In this document: piece by piece, positions 56,684 to 64,000 of the stretch | Numbering within the stretch: the first letter of the stretch is position 1 | Layout: the number at the start of each line of letters is the position of its first letter | Assembly: GCA_958295665.1 (NCBI GenBank) | Contig: OY282558.1 | Coordinates: 309,042,092-309,106,091, forward strand | DNA: 64,000 nt | Direction of reading: 5' to 3' | From: Tipula vernalis | Taxonomy: Eukaryota; Arthropoda; Insecta; Diptera; Tipulidae | The notes under the pieces: model-generated | Told to the model about the DNA's origin: nothing | Databases searched by the model: none | Seen by the model: only the letters and a program-made list of their open reading frames with translations | Position numbers and translations under genes: made by a program

Positions 56684-56731
56684 GCGTAAAATAAAATTCC
56701 GCCGAAAATTACAAAAAAAAAAAAAAATAAA
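56593..56731 (+). promoter_or_regulatory. Leader with two long oligo(A) runs
   Basis: Just after the LTR, where the primer-binding site should be, the sequence reads AATTCAGATGTGGGGTTTCC; I cannot match it to a known tRNA 3' end. A run of 32 A residues lies at 56650-56681 and a second A-rich run stops a few bases before the gag ATG at 56732. The ATG context is AAAATGCCG. Confidence 0.6.
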
Positions 56732-58093
56732 ATGCCGAGTTTCAATCATTTAAGAGTTGAAACATTAAGAAATAAATGTAAGAATGCTGGACTACCTACA
56801 ACCGGTAACAAAAAAAAGTTAATTGAGCGACTGGAAGAATCTTATAGTGACGAGGAATGCGACGCTGAGGACAAAACAATGGCTAATCGAATATTCGAGT
56901 TGGAAAAAGAAATTTCAATTTTGAGAACGTCATCAATTGCGTCATCGCCGTTTATTAACACGATTCCGAATTCTCAATCAATTTCATTTGATCCACCACA
57001 CACGCAAGTTTTGTCACATCCGTTTGAATGTGTGACTTCATCACAATTTTCGTCTACTATTACTCCGACGCAACAAAGTTATTCGAGCTTACCCAGTCAG
57101 CAGTTTATAAATAACAATGCAACATCGGGCATTGTTGGACCGACACAATATTTAAATGCGAATGTGATCAATCCAGGTTGCCGTGCAACAACGAGTGTTA
57201 CGTCGTCGTGTTATGTCACGGATACGCTCGTAAGACCGATTTCGTCTAATTATACTACTCAACCGCTGACGAATGGAGTATCGGGAATGGTTGGGTCATC
57301 CATTCCATATTTTCAAGCGACATCAGATCAACAATATGCGCCGAATGTTGGAGTTGGTATCCCATATTACCAGCCTGGATTCCAACATGTTCCTAATCCC
57401 CCGTACGGGTTAACAAGACAACCAATGCCAACAAACAACTTTAATACAAATACGATGGATCCGATGTATAGAAACGTGCCAAATGTTGGGTTTCCAAACG
57501 TTTATCATGGCAATCCGTTCAGTAATGTGAAGGACGTTATGTCAATCCTTCCGGAATTTAATCCGTCATCGTCGTTGTCAATGAGCTCAGTCAAATTTAT
57601 TCAGAAAATTGACAATCTGAAGAATGCATATTGCTGGGATGACCGAGTTGTGATTTTTGCGGTTCAATCGAAGCTGTTAGGACCCGCAAAATATTGGATT
57701 GATGGCGTTCAAGAAGTATTTGGTACGTGGCAACAATTTAAAAATAAATTTCTTCAGGATTTCCCGTGCGAGATGAATGTTGCAGACGTTCATATTGAAA
57801 TGATGGAGACAAAACGTAAATTTCACGAAACACCCGAGGAGTATTATTATAAGATGTTGTCTCTGGGAAGAAAAGGTGAACTTTCAGACGATTGCATTGT
57901 TAAATACACAATAAATGGGATTAACCATGATGATTTGAAAAAGCAGATATCCAAACCATTTTCAAATTGTAACGAGTTGCTGACCGCCATCAGAGGATAC
58001 GTCAATTATAATCCCATAATCCAAGAACATCGACACCCGCACCAAAACCGTTTATTACAACGCCGAAAACTAACCCGTTCACGTCATCATTGA
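56732..58093 (+). CDS. gag: Gag with an N-terminal SAP domain
   Basis: This 453-residue protein forms the virus-like particle. Residues 4-36 (LRVETLRNKCKNAGLPTTGN, then KKKLIERLEE) match the SAP motif, a helix-loop-helix that binds AT-rich scaffold DNA in nuclear proteins. A short predicted coiled coil follows at about 48-65. A long Ser/Thr/Pro/Asn-rich spacer runs to about 255. A capsid-like domain fills 265-430, with a WIDGVQEVFGTWQQFKNKFL segment typical of retrotransposon Gag. The usual C-terminal zinc knuckles are not in this frame; they are encoded in the next frame. The frame ends at TGA 58091-58093, overlapping pol by up to 82 nt. The ATG at 56732 is the first after the leader. A SAP domain in Gag is unusual and might tether particles or cDNA to chromatin. 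Confidence 0.9.
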   Translation: MPSFNHLRVETLRNKCKNAGLPTTGNKKKLIERLEESYSDEECDAEDKTMANRIFELEKEISILRTSSIASSPFINTIPNSQSISFDPPHTQVLSHPFECVTSSQFSSTITPTQQSYSSLPSQQFINNNATSGIVGPTQYLNANVINPGCRATTSVTSSCYVTDTLVRPISSNYTTQPLTNGVSGMVGSSIPYFQATSDQQYAPNVGVGIPYYQPGFQHVPNPPYGLTRQPMPTNNFNTNTMDPMYRNVPNVGFPNVYHGNPFSNVKDVMSILPEFNPSSSLSMSSVKFIQKIDNLKNAYCWDDRVVIFAVQSKLLGPAKYWIDGVQEVFGTWQQFKNKFLQDFPCEMNVADVHIEMMETKRKFHETPEEYYYKMLSLGRKGELSDDCIVKYTINGINHDDLKKQISKPFSNCNELLTAIRGYVNYNPIIQEHRHPHQNRLLQRRKLTRSRHH

Positions 58094-60198
58094 AACCTCA
58101 ATCATCGAATTCATCCGAGTCATCAAATTATGCAAAACGGCTGATACCTAGAAATGCAGATTCCAATTCCATGATCTGCTACAATTGTTTCAACCCGGGA
58201 CATTTGTCAATAAAATGCCCAGAGCCACCGAGAAGAGAACGTTGCATGAATTGCCTTCGAATGACACACCAAACCGCTGCATGCCCAGATAAACGAAAAA
58301 CTATTACCGAATCGAAAACGTTTGCCAAGCCAAATGTCGCTAAAATTGAGGAAAAATCGGTACCAACCGCCGTCGTCGACGATTTCATTTCAAAAGAAAT
58401 CAAAATAAATGGTAAAGAGACTTCTTCATTCGTGGACCCCGGTAGCAATCGAACCTTGATCCGTAAGTCATTCGCCGAAAATATGAAACCGAAATTTGAT
58501 TGTTCCATCGTTCTTACTGGATTTGCTGGTGGTCAATACGTGTGTCAACAATTTATTGCCGCAACCATAGACGTCGATAACAATACGTACTATTCGGATG
58601 TTCTTGTCGTAGAGGACGAATTTATTTCCGAAAATGTATTGTTGGGCCGTGACATTTTGTGTAAAGAAGGAAATCGACTTGTAATCGAAGGGGACCGTTG
58701 TACAATTGAGATTACGGAAAATCTAAACATGGGAAAGGATTTAAGCGTAACCGAACAAAGTCAACTAAAATGTTTGCTGTCGTCACAGTCCGATGTTTTT
58801 GCTTCAGCAGTATCGGAGTTAGGCAAGTGTACCCTAACAAAGATGGAAATTAAACTAACCACCGACATACCGATAAATATCAAACCGTATCGTATCGCTT
58901 TCGCAAAAAGACCGATTGTTAAAAATATTGTGGACGAATTGTTACAGAACGATATTATTCGACCTTCTGATTCTCCGTACGCCTCGCCCATTGTCTTAGT
59001 CGATAAGAAGAATGACGAAAGTCGAATGTGTGTTGACTATCGACAGTTAAACAAGATCACCGTAAAACAGCCATACCCGATGCCTATTATCGACGATCTG
59101 TTGGCATGCCTGTCTGGAAATAAATATTTCAGTACATTGGACTTGAAAATGGGCTATCATCAGATCGAAGTCGACGATGAATCAAAGAAGTACACCGCTT
59201 TCGTAACGACAGAAGGACATTACGAATATAATCGAATGCCGTTTGGTTTAGTCGACGCACCATCCGTATTTCAAGCCATGATGAATAAACTCGTTTCGAT
59301 GATAAACCCTGGAGAAGTGATTGTGTACCTCGACGATGTAGTGATCCCGAGTAAAACCGTTAAAGAGGGATTGACACGACTACACAAGTTCTTCACTGTT
59401 GTACGACAAGCCGGATTGACTCTTCGTTTGGATAAGTGTAAATTTCTTGCAACTGAGATCACCTTTTTGGGCCATGAAATTAGTGAGAAAGGAATGTTTC
59501 CCGGAGAAGGTAAAGTTTGTGCCGTCAAGAATTTTTCTCAGCCGTCGACAGTTACCGAAGTTCGACGATTTTTGGGTCTCACCGGATTTTTCAGAAAGTT
59601 TATTAAGAATTATTCATTAATTTCGAAGCCGCTCGCCAATTTGCTACGGAAGTCCGAAGATAAAAACTTTAATTGGGGAGAAGCGCAGCAACAAGCCTTT
59701 TTGAAGTTAATCGAGCTTCTTTGTGACAAACCGTGTCTTACACTTTACGATCTCGCCGCTCAACACGAACTACACACCGACGCGTCTAGTGTTGGTCTCG
59801 CTGGAGTCCTATTACAATCGATAGACGGAAAGACGTGGAAGCCGGTCATGTACTATAGTCGTCATTGCACAGCTGCTGAGCAAAAGTACCACAGCTACGA
59901 ATTAGAGGTTCTCGCCGTTGTGGAAAGTCTTGATCGATTCCGAGTATATCTTCTTGGAAAACGATTCCGTCTTGTCACCGATTGTTCTGCCATCGCACGT
60001 CTAAGAGAGAAAACGGAGATGATACCGAGAATCGCACGATGGTGGATGCGACTACTTGAATATGATTTCGAGACAATTCACCGACCAGGAGATCGCATGA
60101 CTCACGTCGATGCATTAAGTCGATCTCCAAACGAACCAGCGAGAGAAATGGAGACTGCCGGTTTCATAATGAAAATTGGAATTGATCAGAACGACTGA
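58012..60198 (+). CDS. pol: Pol part 1: zinc knuckles, protease, reverse transcriptase, RNase H
   Basis: The frame is open from 58012 and lies -1 relative to gag. It has no ATG near its start (TTG at 58090), so expression must come from frameshifting. Numbered from 58090, two CX2CX4HX4C knuckles lie at 30-43 and 52-65. The protease site is FVDPGSNRTLI with D116-P-G where DTG or DSG is usual, and LLGRDIL closes that domain. Reverse transcriptase: LKMGYHQIEV, FGLVDAPSVFQ and VIVYLDDVVIPS (catalytic YLDD). RNase H: LHTDASSVGL, YHSYELEVLAV, LVTDCSAI, HVDALSRS, giving all four acidic residues. The frame is otherwise intact over 700 codons. It ends at TGA 60196-60198, exactly at the RNase H/integrase border. 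No classical slippery heptamer was found in the overlap. Confidence 0.9.
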   Translation, partial: SHNPRTSTPAPKPFITTPKTNPFTSSLKPQSSNSSESSNYAKRLIPRNADSNSMICYNCFNPGHLSIKCPEPPRRERCMNCLRMTHQTAACPDKRKTITESKTFAKPNVAKIEEKSVPTAVVDDFISKEIKINGKETSSFVDPGSNRTLIRKSFAENMKPKFDCSIVLTGFAGGQYVCQQFIAATIDVDNNTYYSDVLVVEDEFISENVLLGRDILCKEGNRLVIEGDRCTIEITENLNMGKDLSVTEQSQLKCLLSSQSDVFASAVSELGKCTLTKMEIKLTTDIPINIKPYRIAFAKRPIVKNIVDELLQNDIIRPSDSPYASPIVLVDKKNDESRMCVDYRQLNKITVKQPYPMPIIDDLLACLSGNKYFSTLDLKMGYHQIEVDDESKKYTAFVTTEGHYEYNRMPFGLVDAPSVFQAMMNKLVSMINPGEVIVYLDDVVIPSKTVKEGLTRLHKFFTVVRQAGLTLRLDKCKFLATEITFLGHEISEKGMFPGEGKVCAVKNFSQPSTVTEVRRFLGLTGFFRKFIKNYSLISKPLANLLRKSEDKNFNWGEAQQQAFLKLIELLCDKPCLTLYDLAAQHELHTDASSVGLAGVLLQSIDGKTWKPVMYYSRHCTAAEQKYHSYELEVLAVVESLDRFRVYLLGKRFRLVTDCSAIARLREKTEMIPRIARWWMRLLEYDFETIHRPGDRMTHVDALSRSPNEPAREMETAGFIMKIGIDQND

Positions 60199-60207
60199 CT
60201 TCTTACT

Positions 60208-61548
60208 ATGCAGCTCCAGGACGAAAATTTGAAAAGAATTCTTGCCGTACTCAACGGCTATCAGAAGTCCGACGATGAAAAGCAGTTGAAAGAAGAATTT
60301 CGACTTAAGGATAACCGTTTATTTCGGAAGGAGGGAGGCGAACTGAAATTTGTTGTACCAAAAGCAGTTAGATTTCGGGTAGTACAACATTTTCATGATA
60401 ACATGGGGCACTTTGGTATCGAGAAGACAATCGAACGAATTAAAGAAAATTTGTGGTTTCCGAAAATGCGCCGATATTTAAAATCCTATATTGCTGCATG
60501 CGTCGAATGTTGCTATATGAAAGCCAAAAAAGGAAAACCCGAAGGTCGCCTACACTTTGGAGAAATGGAACCGATACCGTTTCGGTTGATGCATATTGAC
60601 CACCTCGGACCGTTTGTGAAGAGTAAACATGGAAACACACATATTATTGCTATGTCTGACGCTTTTAGTAAATTTCTAATCGTGAGAGCCGTTCGAAATA
60701 CGAAAACAGCACCAGTAATAAAATTTTTGAACGACCTCACCGCTTACTTTGGACTACCGAATCGTATCGTCAGTGATAGAGGTACGTCATTTACGTCTAA
60801 AACCTTCGATGAATATTGTGAGCGTTACAATATTCAGCAAATCAAAACGGCGGTCCGAACTCCTCGTGCGAACGGACAAGTAGAAAGAGCGAACCAGACA
60901 ATTTTGTCATTCATTTGTGCCTCTGTCGAGAATGTGAAAGATTGGGATGAAACACTTCGAGATTTACAGTGGACCATCAATTCTCAAAAGAATTCGACAA
61001 CGGGATTCAGTCCAAATGAACTGGTGTTTGATTTTACGTTGAACGATATAATACAGAACAACTTGGTCGCTGCTTTGAACGAAGATCGTGAATTTGAGCC
61101 AGAATGCGACAGCTATCAAAAGAGAGAACAAGCTCTACAGAACATTATGAAAGAAAGAGAAAAGTGGAAAGAAAGATTCGACCGAAAACATACCGAAACC
61201 AAGAAATACACTGAAGGAGACTTAATCGTCATCGAAAATGAAAAGTCCTCAACCGGCGAATCACGAAAGTTGGATCCGAAATTTCGTGGACCTTATGTAG
61301 TGTCAAAAGTTCTGGGAAATGATCGCTATGTGGTGGAGGATATCAAAGGCATGCAAATTAAGTCTCGAAAATTTAATTCCATATACTCATCCGACAAAAT
61401 GAAGTCTTGGTGCAGTTCATCGCCTGAATTGGATGGTATCGAAGATGGAAATTGTTCTAGTGACGACGATTGGATCGAGGACGAACCAATGTCAGGTACG
61501 GCCGAACTGTCAAGAACCAATATCAAAGCAACCGTACACGACGTATAA
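60208..61548 (+). CDS. Pol part 2: integrase
   Basis: This 446-residue block is in the same frame as pol part 1, separated by the single TGA at 60196-60198. The ATG at 60208 lies 9 nt after that stop. The zinc domain has H63, H68, C98 and C101 (HDNMGHFGIEKT and CVECC). The catalytic triad is complete: D131 (MHIDHLGPF), D190 (IVSDRGTSF) and E226 (ANGQVERAN), with the standard 35-residue spacing between the last two. A GPY-type module follows (KFRGPYVVSKV), then an acidic tail (EDGNCSSDDDW). The last 41 bp lie within the right LTR. Integrase inserts the cDNA. It may be made by TGA readthrough, by re-initiation at 60208, or not at all if the TGA is a mutation. Confidence 0.9.
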   Translation: MQLQDENLKRILAVLNGYQKSDDEKQLKEEFRLKDNRLFRKEGGELKFVVPKAVRFRVVQHFHDNMGHFGIEKTIERIKENLWFPKMRRYLKSYIAACVECCYMKAKKGKPEGRLHFGEMEPIPFRLMHIDHLGPFVKSKHGNTHIIAMSDAFSKFLIVRAVRNTKTAPVIKFLNDLTAYFGLPNRIVSDRGTSFTSKTFDEYCERYNIQQIKTAVRTPRANGQVERANQTILSFICASVENVKDWDETLRDLQWTINSQKNSTTGFSPNELVFDFTLNDIIQNNLVAALNEDREFEPECDSYQKREQALQNIMKEREKWKERFDRKHTETKKYTEGDLIVIENEKSSTGESRKLDPKFRGPYVVSKVLGNDRYVVEDIKGMQIKSRKFNSIYSSDKMKSWCSSSPELDGIEDGNCSSDDDWIEDEPMSGTAELSRTNIKATVHDV

Positions 61549-61773
61549 TAAAATAAGGATGCCATGATAATGTATTCTAGAACGATGGAAAATGAGTTTT
61601 GTTTTCTAGAGAGTAATATTCGAACCGCCGCAACGTGAACTACTAACGTTTTAGTTCTATTTTATATTAATAAATTGTTTTGTTTTGTTATATTAAAGAA
61701 TCATAATTTCTCATTCTAATTTAATTCATATTAAATTACCCCTGCCGTTCTCCGAACCTTTGCCTATCTGACA
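61508..61773 (+). repeat. Right LTR, 266 bp
   Basis: Identical by eye to the left LTR (56327-56592). It is followed by the ATAG duplication at 61774-61777. The bases immediately before it (GTCAGGTACGGCCGAAC) are not a polypurine tract, which is unusual for a gypsy element. Confidence 0.95.
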
Positions 61774-64000
61774 ATAGTATTTGTTCAACATCTTTCAATA
61801 CTTGAAACAAAAAATTATTTTGTTGGCTCGATTAATTATCAAGGTGATAAAAATTTACAAATTTACAAAACAAAGAAAAATTCGTCGTTTTCATACAGTA
61901 TTCTTTTGCCAGAATGCTGTACCTCTGTGGTCTGGGAACATTGATATTAACATGATGACTTTTATTTCGAAAGGTAGCCACGCTGTTAGCATTTCGCATC
62001 ATAATGTCCTTCTAAAGAAACTAAATACTGAAGTCATTGGCACTGTTATAAAAAAAATGTTACGAAACATGTCATTTGTGCATATCTACTTTGTAAATAT
62101 TAGACCGATTCCATATTTTTGCCTAACCCTGAATAAAAAGTAAATAATTGATAAAAAAAATGAATAAATTATTTTATATGTTCAAAACATACGAGTATAC
62201 ATACTTATATTGTATATCGCTATTTTAACTACAGGCTTGAATAGGTAGTCTAGCAAGCCCCAATACAGAGAGACAGGGCCATTGTACATGCCAATTAACA
62301 ACAACAAATCGTGTACACATAAAAAAAATTAAGTAAATAAATGTAAAATAAAAAAATTACGATTTTAAAGCGATATTTAAAGACCATTTAGCTTGCGATT
62401 AAAATATATTTTGGAGTTTTAACCTCTTGTTGTTGTAATTAGCGAATTTTGTAAAAAAAAAACACTATCCGCACAAACACAAAGAGCCGTTTATGTTTAT
62501 TATAAATGATGTCAGGCACGAAATGGTTTTCACGTTACTGGAACATACATAGGTTTTCAGTTTGTGCAATTTCTTTTTGAGTATTTTTTTTTTTTTGGAA
62601 GATTTTAAAAATCATCCAAATATTGATCGTTGGCCAAAACCATAGATTTATAAAGCATTAAAAATATAATTTACGTCTGTTATTTTTGCTCGTACTTACT
62701 TAACATTTTAAATGTAAGGGGCGTATGTTTTCACCATTGTTCACAATGAAGAGGATGAGCATTTATTTGGTTAAATGAATTTTGAGATTATTTAGATGGT
62801 CATTACGATAATGAGGTGTTTTACCTTCAAACCTAAAAATTTTATTTTGTTATTCTCCTATTCCCAATTGGATTTGCCAAGTCATTGGCAACATTATTAT
62901 ATGATAACGTACAAATACAAAGTAAACTTAAGTATATAAACTAGGTAAAAGAACCACGTAAAAGAATTTTGTGCAAAATAATATTGTGTGGAGCTCAACT
63001 AAAATTCAAAATAGTTCATCCCGCATACCAAAGGGTTAGAGTATTTCAAATACGTCAAGGACAGAAATTGTTGGCTGCTTTAAAGTATAAGAGAAGTACA
63101 GGTTAATTATAATCAAGAATCGTTTATTGGTTTCTATTTCAATATTAATAAACAAAATATAATGTCGATCACTTTACATTAGTTGATAATCGCGCTTTTA
63201 CGTCACCCCACACATTTTATAATTTAAAAAATAAGCGTGTTAAATTGAAAAAATTAATTTTATTTATACCAAGCGTTTGACACTTCTTTGGAATGACATC
63301 AGCCTCTTTCAAACTTATAGGTCACTATTAAACTGTCACACCCATCGACAATGGCCCTGATCAAAGTCCTATGAAACTTCGGCTTGTGAGCGTTTTTGAA
63401 ATTTTAATAGAAAATGTTAACACCTGAGATAAAGAATTCTTAAAAAAGATATTAGCATAAGATTCAAAAAATGTTCACTTACCACCAGAAGCAAATCTTT
63501 TTAAATAAAGATTAATTTTTTTTTAACTAAAGATTTTGTATCAAAAGTTCAAAATAAGTACTTAAAAGTTATATTTCAAAATCTAAACAGGTTCAGCAGG
63601 GGGCTATTTTTGAATACGATAGGAATTCTATTCGTATCGTATAGAGTAATAACCTCCCAGGTCTTAATTATCGTTTTATATCAGGCTAATAAAACAACAA
63701 TAAACAAATTATGAATTTTCTTATACATACTCGTACTTAATATACCAGAAGAATCACTCAACTGTAAATTTCGTCAAAAAGGTATTTTTGGAGAGAGCTA
63801 TAGACCCCTGCCAATTGCAAGCCATGAGGTCTATTGTGCATAGCTGGGGAGACAGCTCATGCTTATCTATAGGGTCGGCTTTAGGCCACTGGATTGTGAA
63901 TGCCTTAAGAAATTTAAATCTCCTTAAGTCTCCCTTTCCAGGTTACAGATCTGTAACGGTCTGTTGGAGACATCCCCACTTTTTCCGAATAGCAATTAAA
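61774..64000. other. AT-rich region without a recognisable gene
   Basis: A 120-codon plus-strand frame at 61781-62143 is Lys/Ile/Phe-rich and shows no motif I recognise. Its start coincides with the retrotransposon's target site and may be fortuitous. Near 62235-62300 and 63780-63990 the sequence is less AT-rich and could belong to old repeats, but no domain is readable. Confidence 0.4.

Larger units (their letters stand above)
56327..61773 (+). mobile_element. Full-length, young Ty3/gypsy LTR retrotransposon
   Basis: Two 266-bp LTRs (TGTCAAGAAC ... TATCTGACA) enclose gag, protease, reverse transcriptase, RNase H and integrase in the Ty3/gypsy order, and no envelope gene. The LTRs look identical base for base by eye, and ATAG stands just outside both ends (56323-56326 and 61774-61777) as a 4-bp target duplication. 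This implies very recent insertion. Three reading blocks exist: gag, then a -1-shifted pol-1, then the integrase block in the same frame as pol-1 after a TGA. No polypurine run is seen before the right LTR, and the integrase frame runs 41 bp into it. Confidence 0.95.

Noticed and set aside
58179..59528. Minus-strand open frames across the pol gene
   Set aside because: They are antisense shadows of the long, codon-constrained pol frame.
61781..62143. 120-codon frame after the right LTR as an envelope gene
   Set aside because: It lies outside the LTR and the target duplication, lacks a signal peptide or membrane anchor pattern, and is low in complexity.
45180..63625. Similar phrase (AGGGGGCTATTT, then TGAAT and CGAT) near 45182 and 63598
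   Set aside because: The likeness extends for only about 25 bp with mismatches; too short to call a shared repeat.

Overview
This is an AT-rich, gene-poor stretch of an animal nuclear genome, most likely an insect and probably a fly (Diptera). The reasons are the mix of mobile elements (LOA-like non-LTR, Penelope-like, many mariner/Tc1 and hAT relics, Ty3/gypsy) and very AT-rich unique DNA. I recognise no host protein-coding gene, tRNA or rRNA. No bacterial features (operons, CRISPR, ribosome binding sites) are present. Assignment to Diptera is inference.

Layout. 1-7.3 kb: AT-rich DNA with an acidic ORF fragment at the left edge and two palindromic MITEs. 7.4-11.0 kb: a LOA-like non-LTR retrotransposon (ORF1 stub, endonuclease, reverse transcriptase, RNase H) with frameshifts and stops. 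11.3-21.4 kb: a long hairpin repeat, an inverted LOA fragment, a bounded hAT relic with a perfect 8-bp target duplication, a DDE-transposase-like relic and a Tc1 relic. 21.4-27.5 kb: two non-LTR retrotransposon relics meeting tail to tail. One is split by a foldback element. The other is joined head-on to a decayed superfamily-1 helicase of the alphavirus-like (virga/nege-like) RNA virus type, i.e. an endogenous viral element. TTGAG-rich short repeats flank this block on both sides. 27.7-41.5 kb: Tc1/mariner relics, two foldback elements with target duplications (9 bp and TTAA), and a LOA 3' end. 44.6-47.0 kb: Tc1 fragments around a Penelope-like element (RT plus GIY-YIG). 48.4-55.6 kb: a decayed Ty3/gypsy element into which a 4.2-kb hAT-type foldback element, made of two opposed arrays of ~108-bp repeats and flanked by the 8-bp duplication CTTTATTG, and at least one mariner have inserted. 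56.3-61.8 kb: a young, full-length Ty3/gypsy element with two 266-bp LTRs that look identical. The rest is AT-rich DNA without recognisable genes.

The genes do not cooperate as one pathway; they are layers of insertions. Most are dead. Only the 56.3-61.8 kb gypsy element looks recently mobile. It has unusual features: a SAP domain in Gag, zinc knuckles only in the second reading frame, a D-P-G protease motif, and one in-frame TGA exactly between RNase H and integrase. The strongest candidates for something new are the viral-helicase/retrotransposon junction, the giant hAT foldback with inverted satellite-like arrays, and the recoding layout of the young gypsy element. A dense, mixed-orientation transposon graveyard holding a viral fragment is also what a piRNA-producing locus can look like, but that cannot be shown from sequence alone.
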